A stretch of DNA of 64,000 nt. It comes from Streptomyces sp. B21-105 (GTDB lineage: Bacteria; Actinomycetota; Actinomycetes; Streptomycetales; Streptomycetaceae). This document shows, in pieces, positions 45,416 to 54,840 of this stretch; positions within the stretch are counted from its first letter, which is position 1, and every line of letters starts with the position of its first letter. The stretch is from positions 2,108,001 through 2,172,000 of the forward strand of contig NZ_JARUMJ010000001.1 of the NCBI RefSeq assembly GCF_036898465.1, in the 5' to 3' direction. The notes beneath the pieces are model-generated. The model had not been told where the DNA came from. It did not search any database and worked only from the letters and a program-made list of their open reading frames with translations. Position numbers and translations under genes: made by a program.

Positions 45416-47032
45416 ATGACCAGTCAGTCCACCCTGCAGTCCGTGCCTGCCCTGGGGACGCGCCCGGCGTCCGGCTCCAACCCGAGCCGCGCCGAGACCC
45501 GGGAGCAGCTCTCCAAGGCGTCGTACGACCTCCTCGTCATCGGCGGCGGCATCCTGGGCATCTCCACCGCCTGGCACGCCGCGCAGTCCGGCCTCAGGGT
45601 GGCCCTGGTCGACGCCGGCGACTTCGCCGGCGCCACCTCCTCCGCCTCCTCCAAGCTGCTCCACGGCGGTCTGCGCTACCTGCAGACCGGCGCGGTGAAG
45701 CTGGTGGCGGAGAACCACTTCGAGCGCCGTGCGGTCTCCCGGCAGGTGGCCCCCCACCTGGCGAACCCGCTCACGTTCTACCTCCCCGTGTACAAGGGCG
45801 GGCCGCACGGCGCGGCGAAGCTCGGGGCGGGCGTGTTCGCCTACTCCGCGCTGTCGGCGTTCGGCGACGGCGTCGGTCATCTCCTGTCCCCGGCCAAGGC
45901 CGCGCGGGACGTGCCCGAGCTGCGCACCGACAACCTCAAGGCCGTGGCCGTGTACGGCGACGACCAGATGAACGACGCGCGCATGGCGCTGATGACGGTC
46001 CGCGCGGCCGTCGAGGCGGGCGCGGTGGTCCTGAACCACGCCGAGGTGTCGGGCCTGCGTTTCACCAGGGGCCGGGTCACCGGCGCGGACCTGCGCGACC
46101 GGCTCTGCGGCGACGAGTTCGGCGTCAACGCCCGGCTGGTGCTGAACGCGACCGGCCCGTGGGTGGACCACCTGCGCCGGATGGAGGACCCGGACGCGGC
46201 GCCGTCCATCCGCCTGTCGAAGGGCGCGCACCTCGTCCTGAAGCGCACCGCGCCCTGGCGGGCCGCGCTCGCCACCCCCATCGACAAGTACCGCATCACC
46301 TTCGCCCTCCCCTGGGAGGACATGCTGCTGCTCGGCACCACCGACGAGGAGTTCGAGGGCGACCCGGCGGAGGTGGCGGTCACCGAGAAGGACACCGCGC
46401 AGATACTCGACGAGGCCGCGTTCTCCATCCGCGACCAGCAGCTCGACCGTGACCTGATCACGTACGCCTTCGCCGGTCTGCGGGTGCTGCCGGGCGGCCC
46501 CGGCGACACCGCGAAGGCCAAGCGCGAGACCGTCGTCACCGAGGGCCGGGGCGGCATGCTGTCCGTCGCGGGCGGCAAGTGGACCACGTTCCGGCACATC
46601 GGCCGGACGGTCATGCAGAAGCTGGAGGCGCTGCCGGGCCACCCGCTGGGCGACGACTTCGAACCGATCTCCTCGCTGCCGAAGAAGCTGCCGCTGCCCG
46701 GCGTCGCCAACCCGCGCGCGGTCGCCCACCGGCTGCTGGTCGACAACCCGGCGCCCGGCCCGCGCATGGCCGCCGACACGGCGAAGCACCTGGCGACCCA
46801 CTACGGCTCGCTGGCCTTCGACATCGCTCGGCTGGCCAACGACAACCCCGAGCTGGCCGCGCGCGTCCACCCGGACGCCCCGGAGATCTGGGCGCAGGTC
46901 GTCTACGCGCGCGACAACGAGTGGGCCGAGACGGCGGACGACGTGCTGCGCCGCCGTACGACGCTGACCATCCGCGGTCTCGCCACGGACGACGTGCGCG
47001 CCAGGGTGCAGGACCTGCTCGACAAGAAGTGA
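45416..47032 (+). CDS. glpD: Glycerol-3-phosphate dehydrogenase GlpD (GylB)
   Basis: A 538-residue FAD-dependent dehydrogenase: VIGGGILG dinucleotide motif at residues 41-48, SSASSKLLHGGLRYL flavin motif, and a C-terminal helical domain. It oxidises glycerol-3-phosphate to dihydroxyacetone phosphate, passing electrons to quinone at the membrane. Start nine bases after the glpK stop, so tightly coupled to the operon, which ends at the hairpin at 47102. Confidence 0.95.
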   Translation: MTSQSTLQSVPALGTRPASGSNPSRAETREQLSKASYDLLVIGGGILGISTAWHAAQSGLRVALVDAGDFAGATSSASSKLLHGGLRYLQTGAVKLVAENHFERRAVSRQVAPHLANPLTFYLPVYKGGPHGAAKLGAGVFAYSALSAFGDGVGHLLSPAKAARDVPELRTDNLKAVAVYGDDQMNDARMALMTVRAAVEAGAVVLNHAEVSGLRFTRGRVTGADLRDRLCGDEFGVNARLVLNATGPWVDHLRRMEDPDAAPSIRLSKGAHLVLKRTAPWRAALATPIDKYRITFALPWEDMLLLGTTDEEFEGDPAEVAVTEKDTAQILDEAAFSIRDQQLDRDLITYAFAGLRVLPGGPGDTAKAKRETVVTEGRGGMLSVAGGKWTTFRHIGRTVMQKLEALPGHPLGDDFEPISSLPKKLPLPGVANPRAVAHRLLVDNPAPGPRMAADTAKHLATHYGSLAFDIARLANDNPELAARVHPDAPEIWAQVVYARDNEWAETADDVLRRRTTLTIRGLATDDVRARVQDLLDKK

Positions 47033-47101
47033 CCTGTCCGCGGCCCCGACCGGGGTCGGCGTCTCGGGGACGGCCCTTTCGGTACCGGGGCCGGAGCCGG
47101 G

Positions 47102-47128
47102 AAGGGGCGGCTCGTGGAGCCGCCCCTT
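47102..47128 (+). terminator. Terminator of the glycerol operon
   Basis: A perfect 12-bp stem AAGGGGCGGCTC and complement closed by GTG, followed by TTTC. Located 70 bases after the glpD stop. Confidence 0.85.
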
Positions 47129-47176
47129 TCGCAGGGGTGGAGGCAGTCCCCCGCTCAGGCCGCATAATGACCGACG

Positions 47177-47191
47177 AGACATCCGATGTCT
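47177..47191 (+). promoter_or_regulatory. Palindrome upstream of the GntR gene
   Basis: AGACATCCGATGTCT, a perfect 7-bp inverted repeat around one C, ends 27 bases before the GntR start codon. Form and spacing fit a FadR-subfamily operator; autoregulation inferred. Confidence 0.6.
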
Positions 47192-47218
47192 GGACCGCGG
47201 ACGAGAAGGAGGCCGGTC

Positions 47219-47890
47219 ATGGCAGTCACCGACGAGGCGATCGAGAAGATCAAGGGCATGATCGTCTCGGGTGCGCTGCGCCCCGGCGACCGGCTGCCCA
47301 AGGAGAGCGAGCTGGCCGCCGACCTCGGGCTGTCCCGCAACTCCCTGCGGGAGGCGGTGCGCGCGCTGTCGCTGATCCGGATCCTGGACGTGCGCCAGGG
47401 CGACGGCACCTATGTCACCAGCCTCGACCCGCAACTGCTGCTGGAGGCGCTGAGTTTCGTCGTCGACTTCCACCGCGACGACACGGTCCTGGAGTTCCTG
47501 GCGGTGCGCCGCATACTGGAGCCGGCCGCCACGGCGATGGCGGCCCTGCGCATCAGCGAGCAGCAGCTGGACGCCCTGGACGCCCAGTTGGACAAGCTCG
47601 GCGCCGAGCCCTCGGTGGAGGAACTCGTCGCGGGCGACCTGGAGTTCCACCGGGGCATCGTGCAGAGCGCCGGCAACTCGGTGCTGTGCTCGTTGCTCGA
47701 CGGACTGTCCGGACCCACCACACGGGCCCGGATCTGGCGCGGGCTGACCCAGGAGGACGCCGTCTCCGGCACCCTGCGGGAGCACCGGGCGATCCTGGCG
47801 GCCCTGCGCGACCGGGACGCGGAGGCGGCCAGGTCGTGGGCGACGGTCCACATCGCGAGCGTGGAGCAGTGGCTGCGGTCCACTCTGTGA
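47219..47890 (+). CDS. GntR-family (FadR subfamily) regulator
   Basis: A 223-residue regulator: winged helix at residues 5-70 (PGDRLPKESELAADLGLSRN then LREAVRALSLIRILDVRQGD), followed by a FadR-type all-helical C-terminal domain whose histidine residues (FHRGIVQ and REHRAIL) likely bind metal. Start ATG 47219 with GAAGGAGG. It lies downstream of the glycerol operon terminator and upstream of the PAC2 gene; target unknown. Confidence 0.88.
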   Translation: MAVTDEAIEKIKGMIVSGALRPGDRLPKESELAADLGLSRNSLREAVRALSLIRILDVRQGDGTYVTSLDPQLLLEALSFVVDFHRDDTVLEFLAVRRILEPAATAMAALRISEQQLDALDAQLDKLGAEPSVEELVAGDLEFHRGIVQSAGNSVLCSLLDGLSGPTTRARIWRGLTQEDAVSGTLREHRAILAALRDRDAEAARSWATVHIASVEQWLRSTL

Positions 47891-48029
47891 AGCTCGCGTT
47901 CCGGGGTGTTCGGGGGTGGCGAACGGGGCAGTGATCCGTTCACTCCCCGTGCAAGGGGGCTGCGGGCGCCCCCGCAGAACGCCGTAAGGTTGGGTGGTCA
48001 AGCGAGGGCACGTCGGAAGGAGGCGCTGG

Positions 48030-48965
48030 GTGATCGAGCTCGAGGGGGTTCCCGAGCTGATCGACCCGGTCATGGTGGCCGCGTTCGAGGGCTGGAACGA
48101 CGCCGGCGACGCAGCCTCCACCGCGGTCGCGCATCTGGAGCGGGAGTGGAAGGGCGAGGTGTTCGCGGCGCTGGACGCCGAGGACTACTACGACTTCCAG
48201 GTGAACCGTCCCACGGTGTGGCTGGACGCAGGCGTGCGCAAGATCACCTGGCCGACGACGAGACTGTCCGTGGTCCGGGTCGGCGGTGACAAGCCCCGCG
48301 ACCTGGTGCTGGTACGTGGTATCGAACCGTCGATGCGCTGGCGCTCGTTCTGCAACGAGCTGCTCGGCTTCGCCCACGAGTTGGGCGTGGAGCTGGTGGT
48401 CGTCCTGGGCGCGCTGCTCGGCGACACCCCGCACACCCGTCCGGTGCCGATCAGCGGGACGACGTCGGACGCGGACCTGGCGCAGCGGATGGGCCTGGAG
48501 GAGACCAAGTACGAGGGCCCCACGGGCATCGTCGGCGTCCTCCAGGAGGCGTGCACGCACGCCGGGGTGCCCGCGGTGAGTCTGTGGGCGGCCGTGCCGC
48601 ACTACGTCTCGCAGCCGCCGAACCCGAAGGCGACGCTGGCCCTCCTGAACCGTCTGGAGGACCTGATCGACGTCCGCATCCCACTGGGCGAGCTGCCCGA
48701 GGACGCGCGTGCCTGGCAGGTGGGCGTGGACCAGCTGGCGGCCGAGGACACCGAGGTCGCCGAGTACGTGCAGACGCTGGAGGAGGCCCGGGACACCGCG
48801 GAGCTGCCGGAGGCGTCGGGCGAGGCGATCGCCCGCGAGTTCGAGCGGTATCTGCGGCGGCGGGACGGCGGCGGCCCGCCCGACCCCGGGGAGCGGACCC
48901 GTCCCCCTCGGCCGCCGAAGCCGAGCGAGGAGCCCACCGACGACGGCGATTCGTCGGAGGAGTGA
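48030..48965 (+). CDS. PAC2-family protein
   Basis: A 311-residue PAC2-domain protein (ELEGVPELIDPVMVAAFEGW at the start, VVLGALLGDTPHTRPVPISG in the middle). In eukaryotes PAC2 proteins are proteasome assembly chaperones; bacterial members are of unknown role though often near mshC in actinobacteria. A Pro/Glu-rich disordered tail ends the protein. GTG 48030 is chosen since AAGGAGG lies six bases upstream; an earlier ATG lacks one. Confidence 0.85.
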   Translation: MIELEGVPELIDPVMVAAFEGWNDAGDAASTAVAHLEREWKGEVFAALDAEDYYDFQVNRPTVWLDAGVRKITWPTTRLSVVRVGGDKPRDLVLVRGIEPSMRWRSFCNELLGFAHELGVELVVVLGALLGDTPHTRPVPISGTTSDADLAQRMGLEETKYEGPTGIVGVLQEACTHAGVPAVSLWAAVPHYVSQPPNPKATLALLNRLEDLIDVRIPLGELPEDARAWQVGVDQLAAEDTEVAEYVQTLEEARDTAELPEASGEAIAREFERYLRRRDGGGPPDPGERTRPPRPPKPSEEPTDDGDSSEE

Positions 48966-49045
48966 AACCGGCCGAAAAGCCGAAAAAGCCCAACAGCCGG
49001 AACGGCGGAAGATCGGTTCGGCCGGCTGAGGCGGCCCGTGCAGCG

Positions 49046-49085
49046 GGGGCAGGGGCGGTGCGCCGATGCGTACCGCCCCTGCCCC
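49046..49085. terminator. Bidirectional hairpin between PAC2 gene and mshC
   Basis: An 18-bp near-perfect stem (ggggcaggggcggtgcgc and complement, one G-T pair) with tetraloop CGAT separates the two convergent genes. Confidence 0.85.
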
Positions 49086-49152
49086 TTCGCCGTCTCCGTC
49101 GCCGTTCCGGTCGCGGTCGCCGTCCCCGGGGGTGACGACGTCCTGGGTGCGG

Positions 49153-50382
49153 TTACAGGGCCACACCCAGCAGGGCGTCCACCGCACGCGACACGACTCC
49201 GGGGGCGCCGATGTCGGTGCCGCCCCGCTCCTGCTGGAGCGCGGCCCAGCGGTCGACGGCGGCCAGCGCGGCGGGTGCGTCGAGGTCGTTCGCGAGGGCT
49301 GACCGGATCTCGTCGACGAGAGCCTCGGCGGGCGGCCCGTCGGGCCGGGAGACCGCGGCGCGCCAGCGGCCGAGGCGGGCCTCGGCGTCGGCGAGGACCT
49401 GGTCGGTCCACTCCCAGTCGGCGCGGTAGTGGTGGGCGAGGAGCGTGAGCCGGATCGCCGCGGGGTCGACGCCGTCCTGACGCAGCCGGGAGACGAAGAC
49501 GAGGTTGCCCCGTGACTTCGACATCTTCTCGCCGTCGAGGGCGACCATGCCGGCGTGGACGTACGCCTTGGCCATGGGGAACTCGCCGGTGAGCGCCTGG
49601 GCGTGGGAGGCGCCCATCTCGTGGTGCGGGAAGGCGAGGTCGGAGCCGCCGCCCTGCACGTCGAAGCCCATCCCGAGGTGGTCCAGCGCGATGGCCACGC
49701 ACTCGATGTGCCAGCCGGGGCGGCCCCGGCCGAGCGAGCCGCCGTCCCAGCTGGGCTCGCCCTCGCGGGCCGCCATCCACAGCATCGGGTCGAGCGGGTT
49801 CTTCTTGCCCGGGCGGTCCGGGTCGCCGCCGCGCTCGGCGGACAGCAGCCGCATGGCCGCCGCGTCCAGGTTCGAGACCTCGCCGAAGTGCGGGTCGGAC
49901 TCGACGGAGAAGTAGACGTCGCCCTCGAGTTCGTAGGCGGCGCCCGCGTCCCTCAGGCGCTCGACGAGCGGGACGATGCCGGGTATCGCCTCGACGGCGC
50001 CTATGTAGTCCTGCGGCGGGAGCATCCGCAGGGCGGTCATGTCCTCGCGGAAGAGGGCCGTCTCCTTCTCGGCCAGGGCGACCCAGTCGACGCCGTCGCG
50101 CTCGGCTCGCTCCAGCAGCGGATCGTCGACGTCGGTCACGTTCTGGACGTAGTGAACCTGCCGCTTGGTGTCGAGCCACACGCGCTGAACGAGGTCGAAC
50201 GCGTTGTAGGTCGCCGCGTGACCCATGTGGGTCGCGTCGTACGGAGTGATGCCGCAGACGTAGATACGGGCGACGGGACCGGGGGCGAGGGAGACCAAGC
50301 CGCCGGTCGCGGTGTCGTGGATCCTCAGGTCGCGGCCCTGACCAGGCAGGGCGGGGACCTCGGAAGCGGGCCAGGCATGCAT
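49153..50382 (-). CDS. mshC: Cysteine:glucosaminyl-inositol ligase MshC (mycothiol synthesis)
   Basis: A 409-residue homologue of cysteinyl-tRNA synthetase lacking its anticodon-binding domain. C43 with later Cys/His residues binds zinc, [10 protein letters not shown] (residues 51-60) is the HIGH motif, and [10 protein letters not shown] near 290 the KMSKS loop. It joins cysteine to glucosaminyl-inositol in the mycothiol pathway. Start ATG 50382. It lies downstream of the SCO1664-family/DUF3090/phosphatase trio on the same strand. Confidence 0.95.
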   Translation of the reverse strand: MHAWPASEVPALPGQGRDLRIHDTATGGLVSLAPGPVARIYVCGITPYDATHMGHAATYNAFDLVQRVWLDTKRQVHYVQNVTDVDDPLLERAERDGVDWVALAEKETALFREDMTALRMLPPQDYIGAVEAIPGIVPLVERLRDAGAAYELEGDVYFSVESDPHFGEVSNLDAAAMRLLSAERGGDPDRPGKKNPLDPMLWMAAREGEPSWDGGSLGRGRPGWHIECVAIALDHLGMGFDVQGGGSDLAFPHHEMGASHAQALTGEFPMAKAYVHAGMVALDGEKMSKSRGNLVFVSRLRQDGVDPAAIRLTLLAHHYRADWEWTDQVLADAEARLGRWRAAVSRPDGPPAEALVDEIRSALANDLDAPAALAAVDRWAALQQERGGTDIGAPGVVSRAVDALLGVAL

Positions 50383-50544
50383 GTCATGAGCGTAACCGGA
50401 CGGAAGTTGCGGGTACGAACCGGAGCGGGCCGGATGGCCGGGAAGGCGTTCTTGTGCAATCCCGGCCGTCGTGCCTGCGACAGCGCTCCGGGAGGACTCC
50501 CACGAGGGCCGGGCGCAGCTTCAGGGCGCAGCTTCCGGGCTCGG

Positions 50545-51378
50545 CTACACGGGAGGCCAGGGGATCGCCGGCCAGTCGCCCGTCGGCTCGGGGTGTGTGC
50601 CCGCCTCCAGCAGCGCCTCGGTACGCGCGCGCGTGGCGTCGAGTTCGGCGGGGGTGATCAGTGCGCTCAGGGCGGCCGTCAGTCGCCCGTCCGGTTCCAG
50701 GGCGCCCTTGAGGCCCTTGAGCACGTCCACGGCCTCGCCGGTCAACGGCTCCCCCGCCCAGCCCCACAGCAGGGTGCGCAGCTTGTTCTCGGCGTTGAAG
50801 GTGACGCCGTGGTCGATGCCGTAGAGCCGGCCGTCGGCGGTGGGCAGCAGATGGCCGCCCTTGCGGTCGGCGTTGTTGATCACCGCGTCGAGGACGGCGA
50901 GCCGTCTGAGCCGTTCGTCGTCCGCGTGCACCAGGAGCGCGGTGCGGCCCTCGCCGACGTCGGCGAACCCGACGGCCTTCCAGCCCGGCCCGGGCTCCTG
51001 CGCGTCGACGAGGGCGAGCAGCTCGGCCTCGGGGGCCGTCTCGATCCACAGCTGGCACATGCCCTCGCCGTACGGTCCCTCCCGCAGCACGGTCGGCGGC
51101 ACGAGGCCCCAGCCGGTGACCTCGGAGACCTCGTACGCGGCCACCTCGCGCCCGGCGAGGGTGCCGTCGGGGAAGTCCCACAACGGCCGCTCGCCGGCGA
51201 CGGGTTTGTAGACGCAGGCGGCCTCCCTGCCCTCGTCGGCGACGGTGCAGTACAGCGCCGCGTTCGAGGCCTCCCGGATGCGTCCGCGGACGGTGAGCTC
51301 ACCGTGCGCGAGGAGTGCGGCGGTGGCGGGGTCGGTGGTCGTCACGCGCCCCGGCGGTATCCGTTCTGGCGCGGACAT
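50545..51378 (-). CDS. SCO1664-family conserved protein (PI3/4 kinase-like)
   Basis: A 277-residue actinobacterial protein (TIGR03843 family). It shows kinase-like features: a nucleotide-binding start with AALYCTVADEGREAACVYKP (a lysine), a catalytic-loop-like LLPTADGRLYGIDHGVTFN with an active-site-like aspartate, and VINNADRKGGH. Biochemical role unknown. Overlaps the DUF3090 gene by 37 bases; start ATG 51378 with GGAAGGA six bases upstream. Consistently adjacent to the DUF3090 gene and a phosphatase. Confidence 0.88.
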   Translation of the reverse strand: MSAPERIPPGRVTTTDPATAALLAHGELTVRGRIREASNAALYCTVADEGREAACVYKPVAGERPLWDFPDGTLAGREVAAYEVSEVTGWGLVPPTVLREGPYGEGMCQLWIETAPEAELLALVDAQEPGPGWKAVGFADVGEGRTALLVHADDERLRRLAVLDAVINNADRKGGHLLPTADGRLYGIDHGVTFNAENKLRTLLWGWAGEPLTGEAVDVLKGLKGALEPDGRLTAALSALITPAELDATRARTEALLEAGTHPEPTGDWPAIPWPPV

Positions 51379-51932
51379 ACATGTCCTTCCGGGTCGAGCG
51401 GCAGGCTGCACAGCGGGCACGGCGGGCGGCCGGCGTTGACGACGTCGAGGGCGCGCTTGGCGAAGGCCCTCGCCTGGGAGCCGCTGAGCCGGACCCGCAG
51501 CATCGGCGGTCCGTTCTCCTCGTCCTGGAGGAGTTTCTCCTCGGCCTCCGCGAGATCCTCCTCGGAGTCCGCCTCGAGTTCCACCAGGGCCTGCGCCTCG
51601 ACGATCATGCGCTGTTCCTCGCCGTCCCAGGCGAGGGCCATGGTGCCGACCCGGAACTCCTCCTCGATCGGGGTGTCGAGGGGCGCCGTGTCGGTGTTCT
51701 CGGCGGGCGACACGGCGGGTACCGCGGCGCTGCCGCCGCTGCGCCGGACGACCTCGTCGAGCAGTTCGTCCATCCGCTCGGCGAGTGCGGCGACCTGGGT
51801 CTTCTCCAGGGCCACGCTGGTCACCCGGGTACCGGCGGTGGCCTGGAGGAAGAAGGTACGGCGCCCGGGCAGTCCGACCGTACCGGCCACGAAGCGGTCC
51901 GGGGGGTCGTAGAGGAACACCTGACGGGACAC
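51342..51932 (-). CDS. DUF3090 family protein
   Basis: A 196-residue protein (DUF3090/TIGR03847). N-terminal beta-rich domain (VFLYDPPDRFVAGTVGLPGR), long helices (AERMDELLDEVV), then a C-terminal CPLCSLPLDPEGHVCPRQNG zinc knuckle with four cysteine/histidine ligands. Start GTG 51932. It ends in the start of the kinase-like gene, implying shared translation. Function unknown. Confidence 0.85.
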   Translation of the reverse strand: MSRQVFLYDPPDRFVAGTVGLPGRRTFFLQATAGTRVTSVALEKTQVAALAERMDELLDEVVRRSGGSAAVPAVSPAENTDTAPLDTPIEEEFRVGTMALAWDGEEQRMIVEAQALVELEADSEEDLAEAEEKLLQDEENGPPMLRVRLSGSQARAFAKRALDVVNAGRPPCPLCSLPLDPEGHVCPRQNGYRRGA

Positions 51933-52051
51933 GTCCTGTCTCCATGGGAATCGAGGGTCGTCGTGGGTCGGTGGGTCGGTGGGACGGATGGGGACCGTCC
52001 GTGCGGGTAGGCGCGCCTACGCGAACCGCTTCACCCTACTGCGGCCGACGA

Positions 52052-52738
52052 TCACGGTGCGCCCGCACCGCCCCCGACCGTGGCGTCCCCGGTCGGCGGC
52101 GCCTCGCGCGGTGCGAGGGAGGCGAGGTCGCCGGTGTCGCCGAGGCGTACGAGAAAGGGGCGCAGCCGGGTGTAACGGATCGCGGTGACGGAACAGGGTT
52201 CGACGGAGATCCGCTGGAAGAGGTCGAGATGCAGTCCGAGGGCGTCCGCGACGAGCGACTTGATGATGTCGCCGTGCGAGCACATCAGATAGACGGCGTC
52301 GGCGCCGTGGTCGCGTTCCACGCGCGCGTTCCACTCGCGGACCGCCTCCGCGGCACGGGTCTGCATGGCCCGCATGGACTCCCCGCCGGGGAAGGCGGCG
52401 GCGGAGGGGTGCGACTGCACGACCTCCATCAGCGGTTCGTCCATCAGCTCGGCGAGCTTGCGGCCGGACCAGTCGCCGTAGTGGCACTCCCCGATCCGCT
52501 CTTCGGTGTGCGCGCGCAGGCCGGGGCGGGCGTCGAGGAGGGGGCGGATCGTCTCCTGGCAGCGCTGCAGGGGGCTCGCGACGACCTCCGCGAGGGGCAG
52601 CGCCTCGAGCCTCGCGGGCAGCGCGGCGGCCTGCGCGGCGCCCCGCTCGTCGAGGGCGACTCCGGGCGTCCAGCCGGCGAGCACGGCGGAGGTGTTGGCG
52701 GTGGACCGGCCGTGCCGGACGAGGATCAGCGTGGGCAT
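52052..52738 (-). CDS. Histidine phosphatase, MSMEG_4193 family
   Basis: A 228-residue phosphoglycerate-mutase-like enzyme with catalytic H9 in RHG (residues 8-10), the paired SHGD motif (about residue 160) and a GECHYGDW segment. It belongs to the TIGR03848 family of unknown substrate and is the third member of the trio with the DUF3090 and kinase-like genes. Start ATG 52738. Its stop is 119 bases upstream of the DUF3090 start. Confidence 0.9.
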   Translation of the reverse strand: MPTLILVRHGRSTANTSAVLAGWTPGVALDERGAAQAAALPARLEALPLAEVVASPLQRCQETIRPLLDARPGLRAHTEERIGECHYGDWSGRKLAELMDEPLMEVVQSHPSAAAFPGGESMRAMQTRAAEAVREWNARVERDHGADAVYLMCSHGDIIKSLVADALGLHLDLFQRISVEPCSVTAIRYTRLRPFLVRLGDTGDLASLAPREAPPTGDATVGGGAGAP

Positions 52739-52800
52739 GCGGCCCAGGGTAGGCGCACGCGCGTGTGTGCCGGTGAGGGTGTGAGGGGAGAATCCGACGC

Positions 52801-53796
52801 GTGATCGTCGACTGTGCCATCTACCGTGACGGGCGCCGCACGCAGGGCCCGCAGGACTTCTCCGACGCCGTGGACGAGGCGCGTTCCGCGGGCGGGTTCG
52901 TGTGGATCGGGCTGCACGAACCCACCGAGAAGGAGTTCGAGCACGTCACCCGGGAGTTCGGGCTGCACCCGCTCGCCGTCGAGGACGCCCTCAAGGCCCA
53001 CCAGCGGCCCAAGCTGGAGGTCTACGACGACTCGCTGTTCCTGGTGTTCAAGCCGGTCGTCTACGAGCCCGAGAGCGACACCGTCTCCTCCGGCGAGGTG
53101 ATGGTGTTCCTCGGCGACTCGTTCCTGGTGACCGTCCGGCACGGCGACGGCGCGCCGCTGGCCGCAGTGCGCCGCCGGCTGGAGGACGAGCCGGAGCTGC
53201 TCGCCAAAGGGCCGACGGCGGTGGTGTACGCGATCGCCGACGCCACCGTGGACCACTACCTGGACGTGGCGACCGAGCTGCAGACCGACCTGGAGGAGCT
53301 GGAGACGGAGGTGTTCTCGCCGGACGGCGGCGGTTCGCGCAACACCGCGTCGCGGATCTACACCTTCAAGCGGCAGATCCTGGAGTTCCGCAGGGCGACC
53401 GGTCCGCTGGGGCCGCCGCTGAGCCGGCTGGCCGGCACCGGCGCGTTCGGTTCGGGCGTGCCGTTCGTGAACGACAAGGCGCGGCCCTTCTTCCGTGACG
53501 TCCACGATCACCTCACGCGCGTGAACGAGTCCGTGGAGGGGCTGGACCGGCTGGTGACGGACATCCTGTCGGCGCATCTGGCGCAGATGAGCGTCCGGCA
53601 GAACGACGACATGCGGAAGATCTCCGCGTGGGCGGCGATGGCCGCCGTCCCCACGATGATCGCTGGGATCTACGGCATGAACTTCGAGCACATGCCGGAA
53701 CTTCGCTGGGTGTGGTCGTATCCGGCGGTCATCGCGCTGATGGGCGTGCTCGAGGTGTTGCTGTTCCGGCTGTTCAAGCAGCGCGGCTGGCTGTAG
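52801..53796 (+). CDS. corA: CorA-type magnesium/cobalt channel
   Basis: A 331-residue CorA: a large cytoplasmic funnel of alternating alpha/beta structure, then two C-terminal membrane spans with the ion-selectivity motif YGMNFEHMPE between them. It admits Mg2+ (and Co2+/Ni2+). Start GTG 52801. Divergent from the phosphatase, convergent with the ferritin-like gene. Confidence 0.92.
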   Translation: MIVDCAIYRDGRRTQGPQDFSDAVDEARSAGGFVWIGLHEPTEKEFEHVTREFGLHPLAVEDALKAHQRPKLEVYDDSLFLVFKPVVYEPESDTVSSGEVMVFLGDSFLVTVRHGDGAPLAAVRRRLEDEPELLAKGPTAVVYAIADATVDHYLDVATELQTDLEELETEVFSPDGGGSRNTASRIYTFKRQILEFRRATGPLGPPLSRLAGTGAFGSGVPFVNDKARPFFRDVHDHLTRVNESVEGLDRLVTDILSAHLAQMSVRQNDDMRKISAWAAMAAVPTMIAGIYGMNFEHMPELRWVWSYPAVIALMGVLEVLLFRLFKQRGWL

Positions 53797-53823
53797 CGGC
53801 GCGGCCGACTGAAGCGGCCGGGA

Positions 53824-54612
53824 TCAGGCGAACTCGGGGGCGGTGGTCGCCGGGCCGCCGAGCGCGTCACGGCGTTCGGGCATCTCCAGGGACACCATCC
53901 GCCGCCAGCCCGCGACCCGCTCCCACGCGTACACGGCGTGGATGCCGGCCGCGAGGACGGCCGACTTCGCCTTGGGCCAGCCGAGGATGCGGCCCATGTG
54001 GTCCATGACGGCGAGGCTGACGTCCCGGTAGACGCGGATCTCGGCGAGCGCGCAGGCGCGCAGGGTGCGCTGGATGACCCGGCCGTGGCCCGCGCGGGCG
54101 AAACGCAGCAGCTCCTCGTGGCAGTAGGCGAGGTGGTTGTCCTCGTCGTTCGAGATCATCTTCACCGCGCGGCCGATGTCGGGGTGGTCGGTGAAGTGCC
54201 TGCGCAGCAGCTCCATCTGTTCGGCGGCGCGCTGTTCGGTGACGCGGCTGTGGGAGAGGTAGGTCACGATGTCCGGCACGCTCAGCGGCTTCTTCGCGAT
54301 GAGCCGGTCGTGGGCGAGACCGATGCCACGCCGCTCCAGGAGCATCGTGTAGTCGGTCTCCGGCGGGACGGGGACCGGGTCCAGGCCGCGTTTGCGCATC
54401 AGGGCGTTGAAGATCCGCCCGTGCTTGTCCTCGTCGGCGCCGTGACGGGCGATCCTCGGGGCGAGGTCGCGTTCGCTCTGCGGGACGAGCTCGGCGATCC
54501 GGGCGTTCTCCCAGCCGCCCTGCGACTCGCCGCCGGCGGCGATGGAACAGAACAGCGCGAAGGACGCGTCGTGGTCGATGATCTCCTGGAACAGACTCTT
54601 GGCCGAAAGCAT
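53824..54612 (-). CDS. Ferritin-like domain protein
   Basis: A 262-residue all-helical protein of the ferritin-like superfamily, with Glu/His positions (ADEDKHGRIFNAL, SNDEDNHLAYCHEE) spaced as iron ligands in a diiron bundle. Enzyme or storage role cannot be assigned. ATG 54612 is chosen because GGAGAGG is well placed; a longer frame adds a basic leader. Confidence 0.75.
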   Translation of the reverse strand: MLSAKSLFQEIIDHDASFALFCSIAAGGESQGGWENARIAELVPQSERDLAPRIARHGADEDKHGRIFNALMRKRGLDPVPVPPETDYTMLLERRGIGLAHDRLIAKKPLSVPDIVTYLSHSRVTEQRAAEQMELLRRHFTDHPDIGRAVKMISNDEDNHLAYCHEELLRFARAGHGRVIQRTLRACALAEIRVYRDVSLAVMDHMGRILGWPKAKSAVLAAGIHAVYAWERVAGWRRMVSLEMPERRDALGGPATTAPEFA

Positions 54613-54786
54613 TCGTCGATCACCTCTCCGCATGACACGTGATTCCGCGGCGTTGTGCGGAACGAGTCAAATGCGGTGGCGACGACGGCGCAACAGCTGT
54701 GCCGGACGGCTCCGCCGAACGGGGGATCCGGGGAGTCCGGTCCGGGGGCGTAACCGCGTGGCGCGTGGCGCGTTGTTCCCAGTGAC

Positions 54787-54825
54787 GGCCGTGGCGGGGA
54801 AGACCCCCGAGCCCCCACCACGGCC
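54787..54825 (-). terminator. Hairpin after the F420-type oxidoreductase
   Basis: GGCCGTGG pairs with CCACGGCC, with GGGG and CCCC continuing the stem past a small bulge, 16 bases beyond the oxidoreductase stop. Confidence 0.6.
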
Positions 54826-54840
54826 GCAGACTTCCCCCGG

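Noticed and set aside
47908..47924. Third GylR-like element GTTCG-N7-CGAAC after the GntR gene
   Set aside because: Arms match but the conserved ACATTG centre is absent, and it sits in a gene's 3' region; more likely part of a hairpin.
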